A stretch of DNA of 64,000 nt from Thioalkalivibrio sp. HK1 (lineage in GTDB: Bacteria > Pseudomonadota > Gammaproteobacteria > HK1): the NCBI GenBank assembly GCA_000583135.1, contig JFBG01000027.1, positions 1-64,000 on the forward strand, in the 5' to 3' direction. Within the stretch, counting starts at the first letter, position 1. Every line of letters begins with the position of its first letter. Below the pieces are notes generated by a model. That model saw only the letters and a program-made list of their open reading frames with translations. It was not told where the DNA came from and searched no databases. Shown here piece by piece: positions 54,283-62,073 of the stretch. The translations under genes were made by a program, and so were the position numbers.

Positions 54283-55422
54283 ATGAGCCAGGAAAGTCAG
54301 ATCGAAGTACACCGGGGGCTGATGGATATCTGTTTCGACCGATCGCCCACCACCCTCATCGACGGCCGTGCCGGAGAGCTTCGCTATCGCGGATATTCCA
54401 TCCACGATCTCGCCGGCGAATCCTCCTTCGAGGAAACCGCCTTTCTCTTGCTCTTCGGCGAGCTCCCCTCTCGCAGCGCGCTGAACGATTTCGATCGTGA
54501 CCTCAAACAGGCCCGCAGGCTGCCTTCGTCGATCCTCGATATCATCCACATCATTAAGGACGCGCATCCGATGGATGTGCTGCGCACCGCGGTCTCGGCC
54601 CTGGCCGCCATCGACCCCGAAACCGCTGATAACTCCATCGATGCCACCCGTCGAAAGGGGATCCGGCTGAACGCCCAAGTCCCGGTCATCATCTGCGCCC
54701 ACCACCGCATCCGCCAAGGGCTCGAACCGGTGGCGGCGCATCCCGATCTCGGCCACGCCGCGAACTTTCTCTACATGCTCAAAGGCGAAGTCCCCAGCGC
54801 CGACGCCGCGGCCCTGACCGACAAGGATATGATCCTCCATGCCGAACACGGCTCGAATGCCTCCTCCTTCGCCGCCCGGGTCGTCGCCGGCACCGAGGCG
54901 AATTTACATGCCGCCCTCGTTGCCGCCATCGGCGCCCTCTCGGGTCCGGCCCACGGCGGAGCGGCGGAGAATGTGATGCTGATGGCAAAGGCCATCGGCG
55001 ATCCGGCAAAGGCCGCCGAATACGTCAAGGAAAAACGCAAAGCCCGCGAAGCGATCATGGGATTCGGGCATCGCGTCTATCGAGCGGAGGATCCCCGGGC
55101 GCGCCATCTGCGAGAAGGGGTCAAGAGGCTTTCGATGGAGATGGGGCAACCGCACTGGTACGAAATATTGGAGGCCTTGGTGGAGGCGATGCGCCCCTAC
55201 TCCCGCCACGGGGTGAATGTCAATGTGGATTTCTATGCCGGGGTGATCTACCACCTGCACGGGATCCCCGACGATCTCTTCGTGCCGATCTTCGCCATCG
55301 GCCGCATCCCCGGTTGGACCGTGCAGGTCATGGAGCAGCTGGAAAACAATATTCTGATCCGTCCCCGCCTGCTCTATACCGGACCCGAACCCCGCAACTA
55401 CACCCCCATCGAGGCCCGATAG
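54283..55422 (+). CDS. gltA: Citrate synthase / 2-methylcitrate synthase
   Basis: The start is set at ATG 54283 because AGGAGG lies 11 bases upstream; 379 residues. It is of the short (~380) citrate synthase class rather than the 430-residue GltA of enteric bacteria. Catalytic residues are His in ILHAEHGSNASSF, His in MGFGHRVYRAEDPRA and Asp in VNVNVDFYAGVIYHLHGI. It condenses acetyl-CoA (or propionyl-CoA) with oxaloacetate. GELRYRGYSIHDLA and HPMDVLRTAVSAL are shared by citrate and methylcitrate synthases, and no prpB or prpD gene is beside it. It follows the acyl-CoA ligase operon by one gene. Confidence 0.88.
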   Translation: MSQESQIEVHRGLMDICFDRSPTTLIDGRAGELRYRGYSIHDLAGESSFEETAFLLLFGELPSRSALNDFDRDLKQARRLPSSILDIIHIIKDAHPMDVLRTAVSALAAIDPETADNSIDATRRKGIRLNAQVPVIICAHHRIRQGLEPVAAHPDLGHAANFLYMLKGEVPSADAAALTDKDMILHAEHGSNASSFAARVVAGTEANLHAALVAAIGALSGPAHGGAAENVMLMAKAIGDPAKAAEYVKEKRKAREAIMGFGHRVYRAEDPRARHLREGVKRLSMEMGQPHWYEILEALVEAMRPYSRHGVNVNVDFYAGVIYHLHGIPDDLFVPIFAIGRIPGWTVQVMEQLENNILIRPRLLYTGPEPRNYTPIEAR

Positions 55423-55488
55423 CCAAGGGATATTGGGGCACGGGCCAAGGCGATTTCGATGGCGAATCCATCGGGCGAACGAAGGATT

Positions 55489-56352
55489 TCAGTCAAGACG
55501 AAACCCCTTGGAGCGCAGAAAATCACCGAAACCCTCGCGCTCGGTTTCAGCCACCTGACGCGCCTTGTCCTCGGACCAGCCGTAGAACTCCACCTCGCCG
55601 AAACGCTCGCAATCGCGTCGGCGCTCAGGAGAAATGGGTAGCAGGCGATGGCGCCGGGCATCGTATCGATCCACCTGCGCTTTTAGATCGCCGTCGCCAT
55701 AGCGATCTTCGTGCACGAAAACCTCGAGCGGCAGTCGGGGGACAACCTTGCGCTCCTGCGCCGGCCATCCCGCCACCAACCCCGCCACCGGGAAAACATG
55801 ATCGGGCAATGCGAGCAATCCCGCCACCTCCAAAGCATGATTTCGGATCACGCTCAACGGACAACAGCCCAAACCGGCCGCTTGAGCCGCCCGAACGAAC
55901 CCGGCGATGACCAAAGCGGCATCGACCGCAGCGTTGAAAACGCTATCGAAATGATCGTTGCCGAAAGGAATGCCGCGCATCTCGCATATCCGCCGAATGC
56001 GCCGATTGTCCGCACAAAATACCAACAACTCCGGGGCGTCGGCAATCCACGGCATCGACGGAATCAAGGCTGCCACTTGCGCCTTGATCTCGGGATCGAT
56101 GACGTGCACCACGCAAGACTGCTGAAGGTCGGATTTCGAAGGGGCGGAAAAAGCGGCGGCGAGCAAGGTACGTAGCAGCGCCGACGGCACCTTGTGGTCG
56201 GTGAAAATGCGATGGCTGCGGTGCCCGGCAATTCCCTTGATCTCGGAATGGCGCAAAAGCCAGTCGGGGATATCGGGGATCTCTCCGAAGCGCTCTCGCA
56301 GCAGATTCGGCAAATCCTCGCAAGAGGCGTCGGGCGAAGGGCGAGCGTTCAT
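55489..56352 (-). CDS. Nitroreductase-family NADPH-dependent oxidoreductase (NfsA-like)
   Basis: The start is set at ATG 56352 (MNARPSPDASCEDLPNLLRERFG), 287 residues; the open frame upstream lacks a recognisable beginning. The flavin-binding region is HRSHRIFTDHKVPSALLRTLLAAAFSAPSKSDLQQS. The middle has VDAALVIAGFVRAAQAAGLGCCPLSVIRNHALEVAGLLALPDHVFPVAGLVAGWP, and the basic C-terminal RYDARRH matches the NfsA/FRP branch. These FMN enzymes reduce nitro compounds, quinones or flavins. It converges with citrate synthase with a 66-bp gap. Confidence 0.85.
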   Translation of the reverse strand: MNARPSPDASCEDLPNLLRERFGEIPDIPDWLLRHSEIKGIAGHRSHRIFTDHKVPSALLRTLLAAAFSAPSKSDLQQSCVVHVIDPEIKAQVAALIPSMPWIADAPELLVFCADNRRIRRICEMRGIPFGNDHFDSVFNAAVDAALVIAGFVRAAQAAGLGCCPLSVIRNHALEVAGLLALPDHVFPVAGLVAGWPAQERKVVPRLPLEVFVHEDRYGDGDLKAQVDRYDARRHRLLPISPERRRDCERFGEVEFYGWSEDKARQVAETEREGFGDFLRSKGFRLD

Positions 56353-56577
56353 GGCGATATCTTGGATTCTTACGATCGTTCGAGGGCTCGTTCGGGGTCG
56401 AACTTCCTTATCCCTCGGCTCTCGATGCACCGAGGAATCATCGACGGATTCGAGCGACATGACCTTCCAATGCGTGCGCTTCCGTCCCCCTTCGAAGGAA
56501 GATTGTAAAGGCCGTGGCGGAAAAAGCAAGGAAACTACCTGCATCCAAGAAGATGATCATCGACGAGCGACGATCGT

Positions 56578-56615
56578 CTTTTTCAGGCGAAATGGCCTTT
56601 TTCAAGCAAAATGGC
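56578..56615 (+). repeat. 19-bp direct repeat x2
   Basis: CTTTTTCAGGCGAAATGGC (56578-56596) is followed directly by CTTTTTCAAGCAAAATGGC (56597-56615); two mismatches. It is intergenic. Confidence 0.85.
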
Positions 56616-56868
56616 GTAGCCTATCGGCAAAAAGCGCGAGGGCGATGGTTCGATGCCCCGCCCGATTTTGCCGAAATTCGATTAGTCGATGAACCCTCGA
56701 TATCGGCTCGGTTTTTTCGCCGATGACAATCACGATGCGGGCATCATTGCAAGGGCGTTTGTCAAGCCGAGAACCCGATAACCATCCACACCTGCGCCGG
56801 GGGCGAAAAGGAACCGGCCATGGAAACGCAAGCGGGCTCGACCCCTTGAATTCGCTTTTCGAATCCGA

Positions 56869-56897
56869 GTGTTTTCAAAGCGGATTTTCGATATACT
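56869..56897 (+). promoter_or_regulatory. Possible promoter of the secreted repeat protein gene
   Basis: TATACT at 56892-56897 is a good -10 match in a local A/T-rich island. A weak -35-like GTGTTT lies 17 bp upstream (56869-56874). The start codon is ~110 bp downstream. Confidence 0.3.
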
Positions 56898-57009
56898 ATC
56901 AAGGCTAAAAAACGCTCCGCCGCCTCGGAACGAGCGACGGGAGCGACGGTGTTTTTCACAGCCAAGCCCAAATTACAACGAGCAGCCGTGACAAGGAGTG
57001 CCATTGACG

Positions 57010-60000
57010 ATGAATACGAAGACGATTGATTGCACCGATTCGAACCCGTGCCCGACTCCGGTGCCGCTCGATGGCTCGCCTGCCGAAAGACCCCTTCTTT
57101 CGGCGCTCGTTTTCACCCTCCTCCTCGGATCGTTGTCGATGCTCGCAGCCTTCCCCGGCACTGCGAGCGCGCAAATCGCGGCGGCGAAAGATTGCATTTC
57201 TCGCCCCGGGAGCAATACCGGGAGTTACTCGAGCACCTGCGCTCATGATGTTTCGATGTCAGGTAGTCGAACCATCAATGTCGGGGGGGGGACATGTACT
57301 CCCAGAACGGGGGTTAACGCCCGTATAGATGCAGGATCAACCGGCTCCATTTCAGCCAGTGCAAATCCTCAAACAGTTTGTCTTGAATACGTTGATGCCG
57401 CAACGCAGTATTCCTCGGGCTATGCGGCCTGCAATGTCACCGGGTGCGGCAGCAGCGGGGTGACATACAGCGAAGCGGCGCAGCTGCCGGCCGCTACCAT
57501 CAATCTCGCCGATGTCTCGGTGAACGAAGGAGCCTCGATCGGCCAAGTGATATTTTTCACTTTAAACAACTCCCAAGCGTCTCTTCCCTCGAATGTCGTC
57601 ATCGATTTCACGAGCAACAACTCGGATGTGACCATAAGCCCGGCACAGCTTACCTTTACCGAAGCCAACAAGAGCGCAGCGCAGCGGATCACCATCTCCG
57701 CAGCGAACGATAGCGATGGGAACGACGAGAGCGCCACCATCACCGCCAAACCTGCCATTACCAGCGGTGCCTACCTCGCGACCGGGACGTTCACGGTGAA
57801 CGTGACCGATGATGAATACAACACGAGGCCGGCGGCGCCTCATGAATGCATCAGTGGGCGTATTGGGACACTTAATGGACAACCACCTAGTCAAACCAAC
57901 CGCGCGCATTTCTTTGCCACGCGCGTCGATCCCGCTCCTACCGGGTGCAGAGTATCGGACGCCTTCGTCGTCAAGGGCAAGTCCCGTATAGGTCTATTCG
58001 GTACTCCTCGTTGCGACTTCGGAGGTGATTTCAATCTGGAAATTAGAGGCGGGGTGAATGAAAATAGCGTGGAGGGCACAGGTAGTACTGGTTTTACTAC
58101 TCCTGCGACAATGTGCGTCGAATACAAAGATCCTGCAAAACAACGGGCTTCGGGTTATGACTTTTGCTTAGAACCATCTTCTTATGACTGCGGATCGGGT
58201 CAAATCAACATAGCCGAGCGCCCCCCCCGCGGTGATTTCGATTTCAATCAAGATAGCGTCACTTTCACCGAAGGCGGCACTTTCGATCTCACCATCAAAA
58301 TCGATTCCATCTTGCAGGTGACCGGAAACGTCACCGTATCGGTCACGAAGACATCCGCCGATATCACGATGAGCGACGAGGATGGAAATGCCATCAGTGG
58401 CAATACGCATACGCTTTCATTCACCCCGGCCACCCTCGGCACTGCGCAAACCATCAGCTTCACATCGCCCGACGACGCCGATGAGGTGAATTTAACCGAC
58501 GATCTCACCATCCAGGTCACCACCTCCAATATCGTCGTCTCCACCCGAGTCCTTCCTATCACCGTCGAAGATGGCGATCGTCCCACCGGCCAGATCGTCG
58601 CCTCCGGCGGCCTTGGTATCACCCTCACCGAGGGGGATGTAACGGGTCAAAAAATAGACGTCTACCTCTCCAGCGAAAGAACACCATTAGCCAACAGCAT
58701 CGTCGATATCAGTGTCGATAACTCCGATATCACCATCACCCCCAGCATGTTGACCTTCACTCCGGCGAACTTCGGTATCGCACAAACCATCACCCTGACG
58801 GCGGGCAGAGACAACGATAAAACCGATGACACCGGCGGCACTCTCACCTTTGCCTCCACCCAAGCGGCCATCGCTCTGGCGACCGTGAAGAAGACGGTGA
58901 GAATCGACGAGCCCCCGACGGGAACGATAGAAACCTCTCCTTTGGAATCCTTCACCATTCCCGAGGGCTTGTCGGCGATCCTCAAGGTCAGGCTCAGCAC
59001 CAGACCGACCACGCCGGAAAGCACCGTCAGGATTTCGAATACCAACCCCAAGATCAGGTTCGACACCGATCCCCACCGAGGCGGCCGCCAAGATACCTTG
59101 ACCTTCAAGAACAGCGGCACGGAGAAACTCTATAACGAATACCAGGATGTCGTTTTCACCGCCGCCCGCGACTCCGATATCAGGAACGATTCCGATACCA
59201 TCACCTTGGTCTTCACCGACGGCGGCCTCAATGATGTACCGGCATTGACGGTACCGACCATCCACGCCGAGCCCCCCACGGGCACGATTGTCGTGAGCCC
59301 CGCTGCGAATCTCAAAATCACCGAAGGGGTTCCGGAAACCATCGGCGTCAGGCTCAGCACCACCCCGAACACGGACGTCAGGGTGAGGGTTTCGAATACC
59401 AACAACGAGGTCTCGGTGGACGCCGATCTCAACCAAGCCTACCTTCAATATGACTTGACCTTCACCCCCCAGAACTACGCCGTCATCCAGACGTATACGA
59501 TCCTTGCGGCAAATGACGGCGACCGACACGGCGGCACCGATGTGCTCACCTTCTCCTCCTCCGGCGGTATCAACTCGAACGATGCGACCCTGGATGTCGA
59601 AATACTCGACAAGGACGTCCCTAGAGGTACGATCGAGGTGAACCCCGTGAATTTCTCCGTCCGCGAGGGTTTTTCGGGCGCGCTCAGCGTCAAACTCAGC
59701 GCCGAGCCGAATCGGGATGTCGTCGTCGATGTATCGCTGAGCAAGATTTACTCCGGGGTCACGGTCTCCCCCGAGACATTGACCTTCACCATCGCCAACT
59801 GGAATACGATACAGACCGTCATCGTCAGCGCCGCCCGGGACAGGAATACGATTGACGATACCAATACCATCACCTTCTCCCCCTCCGCGACCGGCGGACT
59901 CGTTGCGCCGGATGTGATCCGGACATTCAATGTCTACGATGCCGAGATTTCCCCGACCGCGGCTCATCACTGCGTCGGGTATTACGAACTGACCGGCGGC

Positions 60001-61374
60001 GGGATCGGTTTCGGCGGATATGACAACAGCGGCAACTCGAGATTTACATGCACCTCGGGGAATGTTCGGGTCTATGTCAACTACTTGGTCTCCAGCTCCG
60101 GCACCGGTTCATGCTCTCCGCAGTCCCATGAGATCAGCTCCGGGCCCAATGGCGGACGGGAATTCAACATCCAATCCTCGGCCATCAACTGGTGCGCCGA
60201 ATATTCGAACTCCGAGACCCAGCGTCAATCGGGCTTCGAAAGCTGCCGCACCCTCTCCTGCCCGGGTGCGAACGACACCGGACACACCTTGGAAATCGGC
60301 TCGGTGATCGAACCCGGCGGTATCGGCCTATCGGCCCGGAGCATCGATCTGGAAGAGCATGAGCGAAGAAGTTTCGATGTCACCCTCGAAAGTGACCCCA
60401 CCTTGCCGGTGATCGTCTACCTCAAGAGTTCGGATCCCCATGTCTCCTTGGATCCGCAGTCGCTCCTTTTCAACCGGGGCGATTGGTTCGCCGGCCAGAC
60501 CGTCACCGTGACTTCCGAGGGCGACAAAGACAGCGACGACCACCGAGGCCGGATCTCGCTCGAAGCCGTGGGCGGCAACTACCACGGCGTTCGCGCATCC
60601 TTGCCGTTGACGGTGGTCGATAACGAAAGCACCATCGCTCCCGAACCGAACGATGCCCGCTACTGGCCGGTGCAAAGCCACGCCTTCGCCATCCCTCCCG
60701 TCACCGCACAGGACCAAGCCACCGTTCGCATCCGGTGTCGGCAGAACACGCCTTGCATCGTCTACCTCGATTGCTCGGATCAGGAGAACGGCTCGCTCTA
60801 CCGGGGGATACTCAGTTCTCGAGGACAGCCGGTTGCCACCATCCCCGCATGGGGGACGAGAACTCTGGACGCCGAGGATATCGTTTCGATCACCGGCAGA
60901 TCGTGGGATGGCAACGGTCGCCTCGCCTGCGCTTTCCGCAGCCATGCAAAGATCGCCTCGCAAGTCTGGACCCGCTCCGGCGAAGGGGTGCTCGTCAACA
61001 ACAGCGAAGCGATAAGAAGCGATCAGATCGACAATACCCATCGGGCCGATATCGAGTCGATCCCGGCTCCCGGGGGGGCGGACGATACCAACCTTCGCAT
61101 TCGCTGCACCGCCGCCCTCGGCGAGCACTGCACCGGCACGAGGTTCACATGCTACGGGGACGACGGCACGATGCACGATGGCACCGTCGGCACCATCCGC
61201 CGCTTGTCCGTCAGGCACATGCAGACTTCGGAGCTATCCGATATCATCAATCATCGCTGGATGGGGATGGGCCTGTCATGCGAAGTCACCTCGGATCATC
61301 CCTTCAGCGTGCAGGTTCTAACGCGCACCGGCGGCGGTGGGGCCTTGGTCAATAACAGCGCAACCGGGGGCTGA
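57010..61374 (+). CDS. Large secreted/surface protein with Calx-beta-like repeats, repeated Cys modules and duplicated C-terminal domain
   Basis: ATG 57010 follows AAGGAG by 11 bases; 1454 residues. A signal peptide with a long polar n-region and core LLSALVFTLLLGSLSMLAAF ends at TASA/Q. I count seven ~105-residue beta repeats with the pattern (I/T)EG...LTFT..N(W/F)...QT(I/V).(V)(T/S)A..D.D..DD, like Calx-beta/Ig-type surface repeats. Three Cys modules (about nt 57187-57450, 57841-58205, 59960-60270) each end C-x-EY-x(5,6)-Q-x-(S)SG(Y/F)-x2-C...C. The C-terminus has two copies of a ~100-residue domain, LRIRC...SG...ALVNNS (nt ~60720-61000 and ~61090-61360). No transmembrane anchor or LPxTG-type sorting signal is seen. 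Probably an adhesin or matrix protein; the domain combination is not one I recognise. Confidence 0.8.
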   Translation: MNTKTIDCTDSNPCPTPVPLDGSPAERPLLSALVFTLLLGSLSMLAAFPGTASAQIAAAKDCISRPGSNTGSYSSTCAHDVSMSGSRTINVGGGTCTPRTGVNARIDAGSTGSISASANPQTVCLEYVDAATQYSSGYAACNVTGCGSSGVTYSEAAQLPAATINLADVSVNEGASIGQVIFFTLNNSQASLPSNVVIDFTSNNSDVTISPAQLTFTEANKSAAQRITISAANDSDGNDESATITAKPAITSGAYLATGTFTVNVTDDEYNTRPAAPHECISGRIGTLNGQPPSQTNRAHFFATRVDPAPTGCRVSDAFVVKGKSRIGLFGTPRCDFGGDFNLEIRGGVNENSVEGTGSTGFTTPATMCVEYKDPAKQRASGYDFCLEPSSYDCGSGQINIAERPPRGDFDFNQDSVTFTEGGTFDLTIKIDSILQVTGNVTVSVTKTSADITMSDEDGNAISGNTHTLSFTPATLGTAQTISFTSPDDADEVNLTDDLTIQVTTSNIVVSTRVLPITVEDGDRPTGQIVASGGLGITLTEGDVTGQKIDVYLSSERTPLANSIVDISVDNSDITITPSMLTFTPANFGIAQTITLTAGRDNDKTDDTGGTLTFASTQAAIALATVKKTVRIDEPPTGTIETSPLESFTIPEGLSAILKVRLSTRPTTPESTVRISNTNPKIRFDTDPHRGGRQDTLTFKNSGTEKLYNEYQDVVFTAARDSDIRNDSDTITLVFTDGGLNDVPALTVPTIHAEPPTGTIVVSPAANLKITEGVPETIGVRLSTTPNTDVRVRVSNTNNEVSVDADLNQAYLQYDLTFTPQNYAVIQTYTILAANDGDRHGGTDVLTFSSSGGINSNDATLDVEILDKDVPRGTIEVNPVNFSVREGFSGALSVKLSAEPNRDVVVDVSLSKIYSGVTVSPETLTFTIANWNTIQTVIVSAARDRNTIDDTNTITFSPSATGGLVAPDVIRTFNVYDAEISPTAAHHCVGYYELTGGGIGFGGYDNSGNSRFTCTSGNVRVYVNYLVSSSGTGSCSPQSHEISSGPNGGREFNIQSSAINWCAEYSNSETQRQSGFESCRTLSCPGANDTGHTLEIGSVIEPGGIGLSARSIDLEEHERRSFDVTLESDPTLPVIVYLKSSDPHVSLDPQSLLFNRGDWFAGQTVTVTSEGDKDSDDHRGRISLEAVGGNYHGVRASLPLTVVDNESTIAPEPNDARYWPVQSHAFAIPPVTAQDQATVRIRCRQNTPCIVYLDCSDQENGSLYRGILSSRGQPVATIPAWGTRTLDAEDIVSITGRSWDGNGRLACAFRSHAKIASQVWTRSGEGVLVNNSEAIRSDQIDNTHRADIESIPAPGGADDTNLRIRCTAALGEHCTGTRFTCYGDDGTMHDGTVGTIRRLSVRHMQTSELSDIINHRWMGMGLSCEVTSDHPFSVQVLTRTGGGGALVNNSATGG

Positions 61375-61384
61375 TAATCGTCGG

Positions 61385-61416
61385 CTTCGTCGATCGCCGG
61401 CCGGCGATCGACGAAG
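61385..61416. terminator. Perfect 32-bp palindrome just after the large gene
   Basis: CTTCGTCGATCGCCGG (61385-61400) is followed directly by its exact reverse complement (61401-61416), ten bases after the stop codon. It has no spacer and no T-run. It can form a cruciform or a stem that protects the mRNA end, or be a protein-binding dyad. Confidence 0.7.
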
Positions 61417-61443
61417 CGACATTGAGGAATAAGGAGGAATAGG

Positions 61444-61474
61444 GATGCCTTTTTTCGAAAAGGCATCTTTTTTT
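61444..61474 (+). terminator. Strong rho-independent terminator of the secreted repeat protein gene
   Basis: GATGCCTTTT (61444-61453), TTCG tetraloop, AAAAGGCATC (61458-61467), then seven Ts (61468-61474). The 10-bp stem is perfect. It lies 70 bp after the stop of the 1454-residue gene. Confidence 0.9.
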
Positions 61475-61479
61475 GGCCG

Positions 61480-61527
61480 TTATATCGGAAGTTATATTGG
61501 CAGCCATATTGGAAGTCATATCGGATA
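61480..61527 (+). repeat. 12-bp tandem repeat x4
   Basis: The units are TTATATCGGAAG, TTATATTGGCAG, CCATATTGGAAG and TCATATCGGATA, at 61480-61491, 61492-61503, 61504-61515 and 61516-61527. The core ATAT(C/T)GG is invariant. It lies between two terminators, outside any gene. Confidence 0.9.
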
Positions 61528-61539
61528 GCGCCGAAAATA

Positions 61540-61568
61540 AAGCCCGGATCCCTTGCGGGACCGGGCTT
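61540..61568 (-). terminator. Rho-independent terminator of the small membrane protein gene (probably bidirectional)
   Basis: AAGCCCGG-A-TCCC (61540-61552) pairs with GGGA-CCGGGCTT (61557-61568) across TTGC, with one bulged A. On the minus strand the stem is followed by TTATTTTC, suiting the leftward gene that ends at 61602. On the plus strand it is followed by TTCGCTT, giving a second stop for rightward transcripts. Confidence 0.75.
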
Positions 61569-61601
61569 TTCGCTTCGAGCAACGAGGGCAATGCGAGCGG
61601 C

Positions 61602-61841
61602 TTAGCCTTGCTTCGTATCGTCTCGCTCGATAATCCGTCCATACCGAGCCAGTGCATTGCCATGATCGTGCAAGCGAGATTCGCGAGCATTCAATCGCTC
61701 TTTGAGCACGCGCTGCACCGCATGAACCGCCCCGAATCCGGCGGCGGTTTTCATGCCGACCACAAGCAACGTAACCAGCACGCCGACAATGCCAACGACG
61801 AGCGTGGCTATCGCTATGATCGTTTCCCAACCCATGATCAT
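61602..61841 (-). CDS. Small single-helix membrane protein
   Basis: A protein of 79 residues from ATG 61841 (MIMGWETIIAIATLVVGIVGVLVTLLVVGM...) or 77 from ATG 61835; AAGGGTG precedes the start. One strong hydrophobic helix (residues ~7-30) is followed by a basic, helical cytoplasmic tail (RVLKERLNARESRLHDHG). Its own terminator lies downstream at 61540-61568, which supports a real transcript. It resembles holin-like or toxin-like small proteins only in general form; I do not recognise the family. Confidence 0.55.
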   Translation of the reverse strand: MIMGWETIIAIATLVVGIVGVLVTLLVVGMKTAAGFGAVHAVQRVLKERLNARESRLHDHGNALARYGRIIERDDTKQG

Positions 61842-62073
61842 CACCCTTGTTCGATGCTTGGCTCTTAGATGAGCAAGCCTTGTTCCCAAGCATGACCGAG
61901 AGAGCCACATCGGGCAAGACCGCTCATGCCCTTGGCCAATCGCAGGACGGACGGAAGCGTCTGTCCAAGGCAAAAAATCGGCTTTTGCGACGATCTCGAC
62001 GAGGCGATGGGCGAGCCCGAAGAACTCGGGTCGTCGTTCATCCTCCTTCGATGCTTTCTTTTACGCCTTCGAT

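Larger units (their letters stand above)
56353..57009. other. 657-bp divergent spacer upstream of the secreted repeat protein
   Basis: It lies between the nitroreductase (leftward) and the large secreted protein (rightward). Short open frames have no recognisable content. It contains a two-copy 19-bp repeat at 56578-56615 and a TATACT box at 56892-56897 that may serve the large gene. The last part, 56990-57009, carries AAGGAG. Confidence 0.55.

Noticed and set aside
56514..56726. 70-codon open frame in the spacer before the surface gene
   Set aside because: It runs through the 19-bp duplicated segment, has no recognisable content and no clear ribosome binding site.
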